Assembly: GCF_003352465.1 (NCBI RefSeq)
Contig: NZ_CP031153.1
Location: 250,001 to 314,000, forward strand
Direction: 5' to 3'
Source of the DNA: Kordia sp. SMS9
GTDB taxonomy: Bacteria > Bacteroidota > Bacteroidia > Flavobacteriales > Flavobacteriaceae
Length of the DNA: 64,000 nucleotides
The stretch's first letter is position 1, and the number at the start of each line of letters is the position of its first letter. This document shows positions 18,696 to 26,859 of the stretch, piece by piece. Both the position numbers and the translations under genes were made by a program. The notes beneath the pieces are model-generated. The model was not told the DNA's origin and made no database searches. It saw nothing but the letters and a program-made list of their open reading frames with translations.

Positions 18696-20603
18696 TTATT
18701 TTTTGATTAATACGATTTTTGAACCATCGTAACGAACGATTTTTTTAATAAATTTTCGATAGTTTTTATATTCTTCTTTTGGATACAAACCATCGTTTAT
18801 TTTGAAGGTTCTTTTGTATTGTAATGTTTGATCGTCTTTTTGTGTGATGGAATACGAATAGGTTCCAAATTTGGTTTCGTACAACACATCTTCAGGAATG
18901 GCTTCAATCGTGTAATCGCTTGGCAAGGTGATTTCATACGCATCTTGATCGTAATAGCCTCTTTGAATTTCTAGTGGGAATTTACGATTTCGATAGCGAT
19001 CAGGAATGCTTGTCAATCTGTTAAAAGCATTGGGCGCAAACAACATTCTATCGCCTGTAGCAACACCGTACGCATCTGCATTGAATGCTATTTTTTCTGT
19101 AAAAGCGATGTCCTTTTTGTCGTTTTTGAGTTCAATGTTGTCAATATTGACATTGTTAACGGTTTGAAAGTATCTTTTATAATATTTGTCTTTATCTACA
19201 TCCGAACGATCTTCTAAATAATAACGATTGTCATACTGAATTCCCTGCGTTTTTATTGTCGCTTGCGCTTTTATATTTCCGTTTGCATCTAAGGTATACA
19301 TACCCGTGGTTTCTTGAAGATTTTCTTCTGTTGTATACTTTTTGGTGTGTTTTAGTTTTCCGCCTTCTGGTGTAATCACCAACACATTTCGATCATCCGT
19401 AAATTTTCCAATATGACCAAAAGGTACTTTTTGACTCGTACATTCCAGCCAAATATCATCACCATTGTTAGGAATGTTTAAGATGACATGATTTCCTTGC
19501 GCTAACGAGGCAAAATCATCATAAAAACCTACAATTTCATCACCAGCTTCCACATGCGTGTAATACGATTCAATACCTGCAATTTTTAGCAAAGCCATCA
19601 TATAATTAGACAATCCTTTGCAATCGCCATAGCCCACAGTATCAACTTCTTCGGCAGGAATTGGCTGAAAACCTCCAATACCCACTTGCACACTGATGTA
19701 GCGTGTTTTATTTTGCATGTATTCGTATATGATTTTGGCTTTTTCGCGATCGGTGGTTGCGTCTAAAATTAGGCTGCGTATTTTTGCTTTCGTAGCTTCA
19801 TCAACCGTTGCACGTCCATTGAGTAAGTTTTGATACATCCATTTGCCAAATTCATCCCAATTGTTAATTTCGGCGGTAACGCCATCATAATTAAATTTAT
19901 TGAGCGCGAGAAATACACTTGGTTTTAAGTCAGCTTCTGACGGACTGTACGCTTCTGGTTTGATTCCAGAAACATTTTCAATACTGTACACAAGTTTTCC
20001 TTCTTTTTCATCTTTGATGACACCAAATTCCTCCAAATTGAGTTCTTTTTTGTGTACCGTAAATGATAACGGATAGTAAATTTTGTAACTGCTTTTTTGC
20101 ACACCAACATAATAGCCTAGCGGACGAAATCCACGAACGTTTGCCGTATTTTTTGTTTGAATTGCACTTGTAAATTCAGCTGTAAACGGATACGATATCG
20201 GTGTGTAATCTAAATATTTTACACGGGAATCTGTATACATCGTTGCGCCATCTACAGCACTGACATCTTGGAAGTCGCGCTCTCGAATTTTCTTTATTTG
20301 CCTTCCAGCTTGATCGTAAATTCGAACTTCTACATTTTTAACTTTTATATCGTTATCGTACCAAACTACGGCGCCAATTTGCTTCAGGCCATTTTCATTT
20401 AATACGGTTACAATTCGTTTTTGGGTAACTTCCATATCATTGATGGCTTTTACATCAACAACGGTTTCACTAAGCCGAATAACGGCATTGGCATTTTTTG
20501 CAAGTTCCTGTGGAAGTGTGAGATAACTTTTTAGATCGTCTTGCGCTTTTACGAAGTTTGAAATAACTAAAAGCACAGCAATCATTGATAATTTTATGCG
20601 CAT
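18696..20603 (-). CDS. DUF3857 and transglutaminase-like domain protein
   Basis: 635 residues with signal peptide (KLSMIAVLLVISNFVKAQ). DUF3857 domain, then a transglutaminase-like core with GYGDCKGLSNYMMALL holding the Cys nucleophile, a later GNHVILNI with the His and WLECTS. In contrast to its downstream paralogue the catalytic triad appears intact. Physiological substrate unknown; such proteins are common, often in pairs, in Bacteroidota and are thought to act on periplasmic peptides or to be cysteine protease-like. Likely cotranscribed with 16651-18657. Confidence 0.82.
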   Translation of the reverse strand: MRIKLSMIAVLLVISNFVKAQDDLKSYLTLPQELAKNANAVIRLSETVVDVKAINDMEVTQKRIVTVLNENGLKQIGAVVWYDNDIKVKNVEVRIYDQAGRQIKKIRERDFQDVSAVDGATMYTDSRVKYLDYTPISYPFTAEFTSAIQTKNTANVRGFRPLGYYVGVQKSSYKIYYPLSFTVHKKELNLEEFGVIKDEKEGKLVYSIENVSGIKPEAYSPSEADLKPSVFLALNKFNYDGVTAEINNWDEFGKWMYQNLLNGRATVDEATKAKIRSLILDATTDREKAKIIYEYMQNKTRYISVQVGIGGFQPIPAEEVDTVGYGDCKGLSNYMMALLKIAGIESYYTHVEAGDEIVGFYDDFASLAQGNHVILNIPNNGDDIWLECTSQKVPFGHIGKFTDDRNVLVITPEGGKLKHTKKYTTEENLQETTGMYTLDANGNIKAQATIKTQGIQYDNRYYLEDRSDVDKDKYYKRYFQTVNNVNIDNIELKNDKKDIAFTEKIAFNADAYGVATGDRMLFAPNAFNRLTSIPDRYRNRKFPLEIQRGYYDQDAYEITLPSDYTIEAIPEDVLYETKFGTYSYSITQKDDQTLQYKRTFKINDGLYPKEEYKNYRKFIKKIVRYDGSKIVLIKK

Positions 20604-20711
20604 ACGTATTATAATATTTTCTATTCAGGAGAACAGTTCACAATATAAGAAAAGTATTTAATTTTTCATCGGAAAGTTTATAAGCGTCACAAAATGTTTA
20701 TAAACGTGATA

Positions 20712-21164
20712 TTATTCTTTATTTTTTGTGTCAATACTAATGGTAACAGGTCCATCATTGAGCAATGCTACTTTCATATCGGCACCAAAGATTCCTGTTT
20801 GTACTTTTTTGTTCAAATCTTTTTCCAATTGCGCCACAAATTCTTCGTACATCGGAATGGAAATATCAGGTTTTGCAGCTTTGATGTAACTCGGACGGTT
20901 GCCTTTTTTCGTACTTGCATGTAAGGTAAATTGACTAACGACAATTGCTTCGCCATCAACATCTAACAAGGAAGTATTCATCACACCATTTTCATCGTTG
21001 AAAATACGCAAGCGCGCTATTTTATTGGAAAGCCATGTGATATCTTCCTGTGTATCTTCGTTTTCAATCCCTAGTAAAATGAGCAATCCGCAACCAATAT
21101 TGGCTACTTTTTTTTGATTAACGGTAACGCTGGCTTCTGTAACTCTTTGTATAACTGCTTTCAT
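20712..21164 (-). CDS. dtd: D-aminoacyl-tRNA deacylase
   Basis: 150 residues. Hydrolyses D-aminoacyl-tRNA (and Gly-tRNA-Ala) to prevent misincorporation. Signature segments MKAVIQRVTEASVTV, VSQFTLHAST (SQFTL active-site motif) and NDGPVTISID (GPVT motif). Full length. It is 13 nt downstream of a small membrane protein gene, itself 14 nt after rsgA, so the three are probably one operon. Confidence 0.95.
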   Translation of the reverse strand: MKAVIQRVTEASVTVNQKKVANIGCGLLILLGIENEDTQEDITWLSNKIARLRIFNDENGVMNTSLLDVDGEAIVVSQFTLHASTKKGNRPSYIKAAKPDISIPMYEEFVAQLEKDLNKKVQTGIFGADMKVALLNDGPVTISIDTKNKE

Positions 21165-21177
21165 TTTTAATGCTTTT

Positions 21178-21564
21178 TTAGATCAACTTTCGAATGATAA
21201 AACTATCTATTATAATTGGCAAAGTTATAGATCCTACTATCATAATTAATGACGGAATGATGTCTATATTTTTTTTAGGTATTGCTGAAATTTCAGGCCT
21301 TCTTTTGAAAATCCAATCGTATGGAATTTGGATTATTTTGTACAACAATAAATAGGTAAATGTAATTTGAGAACCAAAATACACAAGTGACGTCTTAGAT
21401 TTGCCGATGTAATTTTCATAAACAATTCCGAAAATCAAAATTATTATTGAAATCAACACAAATTTCAGAAACACCTTTTTTTTGTTCGAAATCTCTTCAT
21501 CTAAGAACAAAAACCAAACTAAAGGAATAAACTGTAAAGAAAAAATTATTTCATCTATATACAT
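21178..21564 (-). CDS. small membrane protein of unknown function
   Basis: 128 residues with three or four hydrophobic segments (about 5-22, 31-49, 62-79, 101-122) separated by short basic loops. Very rich in Ile. I recognise no family. It sits between rsgA and dtd with 13-14 nt spacers and is probably cotranscribed; in many relatives these two genes are adjacent, so this may be an insertion into the operon. Confidence 0.6.
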   Translation of the reverse strand: MYIDEIIFSLQFIPLVWFLFLDEEISNKKKVFLKFVLISIIILIFGIVYENYIGKSKTSLVYFGSQITFTYLLLYKIIQIPYDWIFKRRPEISAIPKKNIDIIPSLIMIVGSITLPIIIDSFIIRKLI

Positions 21565-21578
21565 TTTGAAAAGAAAGA

Positions 21579-22532
21579 TTATTGCTCTTTAAATTCGTCT
21601 ACGCGATAGTTATTTTCGTCGCCTTCTATCATTTGCATGTAGCTTTTGTAGCGCGACCAAGCGATGTAACCTTCTTCAACTGCTGCTTTTATGGCACATT
21701 TTGGTTCTTCAATGTGAATGCAGTTATTGAATTTACATTCGTTTTTAAGCGCGAAGAATTCTGGAAAGTAATCGCCAATTTCTTCTTTTTCCATGTCTAC
21801 AATTCCAAACCCTTTGATGCCTGGTGTATCAATTATTTTGGCTCCAAATTCCAAATCGAACATCTCTGCAAAGGTTGTGGTGTGTTGACCTTGCTTATGT
21901 TGCTCGGAAATTTCTTTGGTTTTTAAGTTGAGTTCAGGAGAAATCGCATTCACCAAGGTAGATTTCCCAACACCTGAATGTCCCGCAAACATGCTTACAG
22001 TTCCTTTCATGCGTTCTTTAATGGCGTCTATATTTTTTTGCTCTTTGGCAGATATTTCCAAACATTCATAGCCAATGTTTTCATAAATATCTTTGAGATA
22101 CATGACCTCAGCGCGGCGTTCAATTTCTGTGTAAGAATCTATTTTATTGAAAACCAATACGCACGGAATGGAATAGGCTTCTGCGGTGACCAAGAAACGA
22201 TCTATAAAACTTGGAAATGTTGGCGGATTGTCTATGGTAATTAATAAAAATACCTGATCAATATTTGCAGCAATGATATGTGTTTGTTTGGAAAGGTTGA
22301 CCGATTTTCGAATGATGTAGTTTTTACGATCAAAAATTTCGTCGATAATTCCTGTTTCGGTGTTGTTTTTTGTTTCAAGTGTAAAATTCACTTTGTCACC
22401 AACCGCAATAGGATTCGTGCTTTTAATGCCTTTAAGTCTAAATTTTCCTTTAATTCTACACTCGTACTCCGCACCACTTTCGGTTTTCACCAAATACCAA
22501 CTTCCCGTAGATTTATAAACAGTTCCTATCAT
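21579..22532 (-). CDS. rsgA: ribosome small-subunit-dependent GTPase A
   Basis: 317 residues from ATG 22532 (MIGTVYKSTGSWYLVK), the start typical of flavobacterial RsgA; a TTG at 22568 would add 12 hydrophobic residues. Circularly permuted GTPase: OB domain first, then NKID (G4) near VFNKIDSY, P-loop AGHSGVGKSTLVN, DTPGIKGF (G3), and a zinc knuckle CKFNNCIHIEEPKC. Acts in late maturation of the 30S subunit. First gene of the rsgA-membrane protein-dtd set. Confidence 0.95.
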   Translation of the reverse strand: MIGTVYKSTGSWYLVKTESGAEYECRIKGKFRLKGIKSTNPIAVGDKVNFTLETKNNTETGIIDEIFDRKNYIIRKSVNLSKQTHIIAANIDQVFLLITIDNPPTFPSFIDRFLVTAEAYSIPCVLVFNKIDSYTEIERRAEVMYLKDIYENIGYECLEISAKEQKNIDAIKERMKGTVSMFAGHSGVGKSTLVNAISPELNLKTKEISEQHKQGQHTTTFAEMFDLEFGAKIIDTPGIKGFGIVDMEKEEIGDYFPEFFALKNECKFNNCIHIEEPKCAIKAAVEEGYIAWSRYKSYMQMIEGDENNYRVDEFKEQ

Positions 22533-22676
22533 TACGGCAAAGATCAAGATTATTCTTAAAAATAACAAAGCTTTACTGCTTGCTTTTCAAAGAAATAGCT
22601 ATTTTAAGATTTGCGCATATTTTTAGAGCTTTTATAATTGAATTATAATTTTCAATTATGTTAGAATCTTGTTAAG

Positions 22677-22691
22677 TAAGGCGTTACCGTA
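22677..22691 (+). promoter_or_regulatory. operator-like motif upstream of precursor 22749
   Basis: TAAGG-CGTTA-CCGTA, the motif shared with three other precursor genes. It ends 57 nt before the ATG. A near-consensus -7 box TAGTTTTT starts 12 nt downstream at 22704, so the motif occupies the -33 region. Confidence 0.6.
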
Positions 22692-22748
22692 GCAAATAAA
22701 AAATAGTTTTTAGTACTATAAAAGATTGTTAACCTTAAAATATAAATC

Positions 22749-22916
22749 ATGTTAAAAAACATTTTAAAATTAGAAGGTGTAAATACACTTACAAAGTCAA
22801 CACAAAAAAGTATTATTGGAATGCGTGGCAGAATTTGCTGTGAGTGGTGTCCTGATGGCACTTGTCTCGATTGGACAACGCCTGGCGTTACGTGCCCTTT
22901 TTCGGCTGGATGCTAG
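22749..22916 (+). CDS. small Cys-rich secreted peptide precursor (bacteriocin-type leader)
   Basis: 55 residues, translated by hand: a start MLKNILKLEGVNTLTKSTQK followed by SIIGMRGR and a Cys-rich C-terminus with six Cys (CCEWC, GTC, VTC, AGC). The leader resembles the flavobacterial small peptides that begin MLKNLLNLEGV and continue K(E/S)xQKxIxGG, but the expected Gly-Gly is replaced by GMRG. The leader differs from the MKKK family elsewhere in this window, yet the gene shares their upstream motif. No modification gene is next to it; rsgA is divergent. Function unknown; a structured or modified antimicrobial-type or signalling peptide is the likeliest idea. Confidence 0.7.
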   Translation: MLKNILKLEGVNTLTKSTQKSIIGMRGRICCEWCPDGTCLDWTTPGVTCPFSAGC

Positions 22917-22918
22917 CA

Positions 22919-22960
22919 ATACCAATTATACTATAATCTGCAATGTATAGAATTGGTATA
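22919..22960. repeat. short imperfect palindrome of the ATACCAATT family
   Basis: ATACCAATTATAC and its near reverse complement (GTATAGAATTGGTAT) face each other just after the peptide stop codon. It abuts the larger element that begins at 22961. Confidence 0.6.
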
Positions 22961-23122
22961 ATACCAATTTACATTTAAAATGGTGTTTTGGATACGAAGT
23001 AACTTTGGCAGTATAGGATGCTGTGAATGATTTGCATAGCCGTAGCTACGAAAAGTATTCGCAAAGAACTAGACTACCAAATGAACGAGTTTATAAACAT
23101 CATTTTATGTGTAAATTGGTAT
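22961..23122. repeat. 162-bp element with 28-bp terminal inverted repeats (MITE-like)
   Basis: Left end 22961-22988 and the reverse complement of right end 23095-23122 agree at 25 of 28 positions, beginning ATACCAATTTACA. The interior has no gene. A shortened relative with an almost identical right end is at 59515-59551. This looks like a non-autonomous mobile or REP-like unit; no transposase is in the window. Confidence 0.65.
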
Positions 23123-23131
23123 AATATACTA

Positions 23132-23165
23132 AAAGAGGCTGTCTTAATATTGAGACAGCCTCTTT
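23132..23165. terminator. terminator at the end of the aromatic operon
   Basis: Perfect 13-bp stem AAAGAGGCTGTCT/AGACAGCCTCTTT, 8-nt loop, 27 nt beyond the aroG stop codon; can also stop transcripts from the left. Confidence 0.85.
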
Positions 23166-23191
23166 AATTTCCTAATGTATTTTTAAGAAAA

Positions 23192-24274
23192 TTACTGATT
23201 CATAATCTTCTCTTGATGATTGATTGATTCTTGGTGAATGGCTTTAAAAATACGCAATACAAATTCTTCACTCAATTTATTTTGCTCGCCTTCGAGAATC
23301 ATTTTTCCTAAAATTTCATTCCAACGTCTGGTTTGTAAAATGGCAACATTTTTGTCTTTTTTGAGTTCTCCAATTTTGTCCGCCACTTTCATACGTTTCC
23401 CTAAGGTTTCAATCAACTGATGGTCAATGACATCAATTTGCGTACGCAATGTGTTTAATGCATTTCGGTAGTTTGCTTCCGTATCTGTTGCTTTTCTGAT
23501 TTTTAAATCGTCCATCACTTCTACCAAACGGTTTGGTGTGATTTGCTGTTTGGCATCACTCCACGCATTATCTGGATCGAAATGTGTTTCTACCATCAAT
23601 CCGTCATAATTTAAATCTAAAGCCGTTTGACACAAATCGAAAATAATATCTCTACGACCTGCAATGTGCGATGGATCTAGAATTAATGGTAAATCTGGGA
23701 AACGATTTTGCAATTCGATCGGAATTTGCCATTCCGGATTGTTTCGGTAACGTGTTTTTTCATAGGTTGAAAATCCTCTGTGAATCACACCCAATTTATC
23801 AATATTGGCCGAATGTAACCGTTCAATTGCACCTAACCACAAGGCTAAATCTGGATTTACAGGATTTTTTACCAAGACAATTTTGTCCGTTCCGTTTAAC
23901 GCATCTGCAATTTCTTGTACAATAAACGGACTCACCGTTGAGCGTGCGCCAATCCACAATACATCAATATCGTGTTCTAATGCCAAACGTACGTGTGTTG
24001 CATTGGCAACTTCCGTAGCTGTTAACATTCCCGTTTCTTCTTTGGCTTTTTGCAACCATTTTAATCCTAATGCGCCTACACCTTCAAAGTTTCCAGGACG
24101 TGTACGTGGTTTCCAAATTCCTGCACGCAATACAGTTGCATCCGTATCTTTAAGTTGATGTGCAATGTTCAATACTTGATCTTCCGTTTCGGCGCTGCAT
24201 GGTCCTGCAATTACAATCGGATGTTCCAATCCGAAGTTATTTAACCAGCTTCTGAGTTCTTTTTTATTTTCCAT
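23192..24274 (-). CDS. bifunctional DAHP synthase / chorismate mutase
   Basis: 360 residues. The N-terminal ~260 residues are a class I DAHP synthase of the KDPG-like subgroup: VIAGPCSAETEDQ, RAGIWKPRTRPGNFEG, EVANATHVRLALEHDIDVLWIGAR, NPVNPDLALWLGAIER and LDPSHIAGRR. The C-terminal ~90 residues are an AroQ-type chorismate mutase (LRTQIDVIDHQLIETLGKRM, ADKIGELKKDKNVAI). It thus performs the first shikimate step and the chorismate-to-prephenate step. In such fusions the mutase domain also serves as a feedback sensor. It closes the pheA operon; repeat copy A lies between it and tyrA. Confidence 0.93.
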   Translation of the reverse strand: MENKKELRSWLNNFGLEHPIVIAGPCSAETEDQVLNIAHQLKDTDATVLRAGIWKPRTRPGNFEGVGALGLKWLQKAKEETGMLTATEVANATHVRLALEHDIDVLWIGARSTVSPFIVQEIADALNGTDKIVLVKNPVNPDLALWLGAIERLHSANIDKLGVIHRGFSTYEKTRYRNNPEWQIPIELQNRFPDLPLILDPSHIAGRRDIIFDLCQTALDLNYDGLMVETHFDPDNAWSDAKQQITPNRLVEVMDDLKIRKATDTEANYRNALNTLRTQIDVIDHQLIETLGKRMKVADKIGELKKDKNVAILQTRRWNEILGKMILEGEQNKLSEEFVLRIFKAIHQESINHQEKIMNQ

Positions 24275-24387
24275 GATTATTTTTTTATTGTCTTTTGTCT
24301 ATTTTTCTATTTGTTGATTTGTCTATTTGTTGATTCGTCAATTTTTTTTTGAGTTTCCCTTTGATTCATTATCGTTTCTTTGAGATT

Positions 24388-24478
24388 TCCACTTTCGTTG
24401 GAAGTTCCGCGTTAGGGATTGAGGCGGTATCCTTTTGCAAAAAGATATAGCCGAAAGCCCGTTAAAACGCCCAAATTG
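24388..24478. repeat. interspersed repeat, copy A
   Basis: About 90 bp containing GCGTTAGGGATTGAGGCGG, ATCCTTTT, AAAAAGATATAGCCGAAAGC and ACGCCCAAATT. The shortest copy; it abuts the tyrA stop codon and lies inside the aromatic operon. The preceding 24275-24387 spacer is made of TTGTTGATTTGTC-type filler without a gene. Confidence 0.8.
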
Positions 24479-25327
24479 TCATTCCAATCCTTTTAGTATT
24501 TTTTTAATGTGATTTGTGTTTTCCATTTCTTTATAAATTCCTTCAAAATTGTCTTGCACCATCAGGCTTTTAAATTCCTGCAAGTTTTGTATATATTCGT
24601 CCAAGGTTTCAATGACATTGGCTTTGTTTTGTTCAAAAATCGGCGTCCACATGGCTGGTGAACTTTTTGCCAAACGCACGGTGGAAGCAAATCCACTACC
24701 TGCCAAATCGAAAATATCGCGTTCGTTTTTTTCTTTTTCAATGACCGTTTTTCCTAGCATGAACGAACTAATGTGCGATAAATGCGAAACGTACGCAATG
24801 TGCTTATCGTGCGATTTTGGATCCATATAGCGAATGCGCATGCCTAGATTTTTAAATAATTCCAGTGCTTTTTCTTGCAGACTGAACGCCGTTTTTTCCA
24901 CTTCGCAAATGATGTTGGTTTTGCCATCAAACAACCGTTGAATTGCTGCTGACGGTCCTGAAAATTCCGTTCCCGCAATGGGATGCGCTGCCAAAAAGTT
25001 GCGCCGTTTTGGATGCTTTGCAATGCTTTGACAAATTTTTTCTTTGGTAGAACCTGCATCGATCACCAACGTGTTGTCGTTAATTTCATCTAACACTTCC
25101 GTGATAATTCCGATGGACGCATGTACAGGAATGGTGATGATGACAATATCTGCATTTTGCACATGTTGAAGCGTCGCTTTTTCATGAATTAGCTGTCTTT
25201 GCAGTGCTTCTTCTAAATGCGCGTCGTTTACATCAATTCCATAGATGCTTGCTTCGGGATATGCTGATTGAATATCCAGCGACATGCTTCCGCCAATGAG
25301 TCCGATTCCGATGATGTATACGTTCAT
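24479..25327 (-). CDS. tyrA: prephenate dehydrogenase
   Basis: 282 residues. Oxidatively decarboxylates prephenate to 4-hydroxyphenylpyruvate with NAD. N-terminal Rossmann motif IIGIGLIGGSMSLD, then AHPIAGTEFSGPSAA (substrate-binding His), a dimerising helical C-terminal half with HIAYVSHLSHISSFML and LAGSGFASTVRLAKSSP. No ACT domain, so feedback would have to act elsewhere. One base separates its start from the NTF2-like gene's stop codon. Part of the attenuated aromatic operon. Confidence 0.93.
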   Translation of the reverse strand: MNVYIIGIGLIGGSMSLDIQSAYPEASIYGIDVNDAHLEEALQRQLIHEKATLQHVQNADIVIITIPVHASIGIITEVLDEINDNTLVIDAGSTKEKICQSIAKHPKRRNFLAAHPIAGTEFSGPSAAIQRLFDGKTNIICEVEKTAFSLQEKALELFKNLGMRIRYMDPKSHDKHIAYVSHLSHISSFMLGKTVIEKEKNERDIFDLAGSGFASTVRLAKSSPAMWTPIFEQNKANVIETLDEYIQNLQEFKSLMVQDNFEGIYKEMENTNHIKKILKGLE

Positions 25328-25328
25328 A

Positions 25329-25712
25329 TTAACTTTTGTCTACTATTTTATTTATTTTTTCATCAGAGAAGTAAAAAATACTTTTCCCTTCAAGTGTAAT
25401 TTTAGTTCCTTTTTTTAGCGTTTCCGTCATGTTAACTGCAAAAATCCCCTGATATGTTATTGACACTTCAATAGTGTTTTCTGCTTCGTTTTTTAGTATT
25501 CCTTTTATTTGTTGGTTTCGCATTGAAAATAGCGTTGCTGCTTTTTTAGCTTGCGTTTCAAATTCTTCAATTCCTTTTGTAGAAAGCGTTAATTCTTCAG
25601 CATCATAGTTTTCAAAAATGATATCAGACTGCATGTTTTGTATCATTCCTGAGATATCATAGTTATTGTATGCATCAATGTATGCGTGTATGATTGCTAG
25701 TTGCTTTTCCAT
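25329..25712 (-). CDS. NTF2/SnoaL-like protein inside the aromatic operon
   Basis: 127 residues. The opening helix (QLAIIHAYIDAYNNYDISGMIQNM) followed by DIIFENYDAEELTLSTKGIEEFETQAKKAATLF and a curved beta sheet is the cone-shaped NTF2-like (SnoaL) fold. No catalytic residues can be assigned. It is packed between the aminotransferase (1 nt) and tyrA (1 nt), so its expression follows the operon, but a biochemical role in aromatic synthesis is not established. It may be a captured passenger. Confidence 0.65.
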   Translation of the reverse strand: MEKQLAIIHAYIDAYNNYDISGMIQNMQSDIIFENYDAEELTLSTKGIEEFETQAKKAATLFSMRNQQIKGILKNEAENTIEVSITYQGIFAVNMTETLKKGTKITLEGKSIFYFSDEKINKIVDKS

Positions 25713-25713
25713 G

Positions 25714-26859
25714 TCAGATTCGTTGAATGACTTCTTTTATTTTTTCTTCTGTAACACAGAGTGAAAAACGCACATAGCCTTCACCTTGTGTTCCAAAGAT
25801 GCTTCCTGGCGTAATGAATACGTCTTTTTCGTATAATAGCTTGTCTACAAACGCTTCTGACGACAACTGATTGTTTTCTGGTAATTTTGCCCACACAAAC
25901 ATTCCTGCGGTTTCTTTGTCAAACTCACATTGTAATTTGGTCGCTAATTCCCAAATGAGTTTACGGCGTTTTTCGTAAATTTTGTTCAATTCTATAAACC
26001 AATCTTTGGAACTTGCCAACGCTTGAATGGCACCTTTTTGAATTCCGTAAAACATGCCCGAATCCATGTTGCTTTTTACTTTTAATACATGTTGAATGTG
26101 TTCCGCTTTTCCCATGACCATGCCTGTGCGCCAACCAGCCATATTGAACGATTTGCTCAGTGAATTTAACTCTAACGCTACTTCTTTTGCGCCATTAATT
26201 GACAGAATGCTTAACGGCTCTTCATTGAGAATAAAGCTGTACGGATTGTCGTTGATGAGCAGAATTTGATGCTTTTTGGCAAATGCAATTAGTTTTTCAA
26301 AGAATGCTTTCGGTGCTTTGGCACCTGTGGGCATGTGTGGATAGTTGATCCACATGAGTTTTACTTTGCTCAAATCTTGTGCTTCTAGCGCTTCTAAATT
26401 TGGCAACCAATCATTGTCTGCACTGAGATTGTAATATTTTGGAATCGCGCCTAACAGTTTCGTCACGGAAGTGTACGTTGGATAACTTGGATTCGCGATT
26501 AATACTTCGTCGCCTTCATCCAAATACGCCATAGAAATGTGCATGATGCCTTCTTTACTTCCCATTAATGGCAATACTTCCGTATCTGCATTGAGCGAAA
26601 CCTTGTAGTTTTTTTGATAGAAATCTGCAATCGCATTTCGCAACGCAGGAATTCCTTGATAGCTTTGATATTTGTGTGCTGTTTCGTCGTGCAGACTCGC
26701 TTCTAAAGCAGTTACTACAACTGTTGGTGGTTGCAAATCGGGACTTCCGATACCGAGATTGATGATCGATTTGCCAGCCGTTACCAAGCCGCGTACTTCT
26801 CGTAGTTTTCGAGAGAAATAGTATTCTTCAACCGTATGTATGCGTTTTGCAGGAATCAT
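25714..26859 (-). CDS. PLP-dependent aminotransferase (class I/II)
   Basis: 381 residues. Fold type I aminotransferase: LGIGSPDLQPP near the start, DEVLIANPSYPTYTSVTKLLGA, WINYPHMPTGA, INDNPYSFIL and the PLP-Lys motif SLSKSFNMAGWRTGM. Sequence resembles the aspartate/LL-diaminopimelate aminotransferase branch; its position between pheA and tyrA suggests it converts phenylpyruvate and 4-hydroxyphenylpyruvate to Phe and Tyr. It overlaps the pheA stop codon by 4 nt. The substrate assignment is from context. Confidence 0.88.
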   Translation of the reverse strand: MIPAKRIHTVEEYYFSRKLREVRGLVTAGKSIINLGIGSPDLQPPTVVVTALEASLHDETAHKYQSYQGIPALRNAIADFYQKNYKVSLNADTEVLPLMGSKEGIMHISMAYLDEGDEVLIANPSYPTYTSVTKLLGAIPKYYNLSADNDWLPNLEALEAQDLSKVKLMWINYPHMPTGAKAPKAFFEKLIAFAKKHQILLINDNPYSFILNEEPLSILSINGAKEVALELNSLSKSFNMAGWRTGMVMGKAEHIQHVLKVKSNMDSGMFYGIQKGAIQALASSKDWFIELNKIYEKRRKLIWELATKLQCEFDKETAGMFVWAKLPENNQLSSEAFVDKLLYEKDVFITPGSIFGTQGEGYVRFSLCVTEEKIKEVIQRI

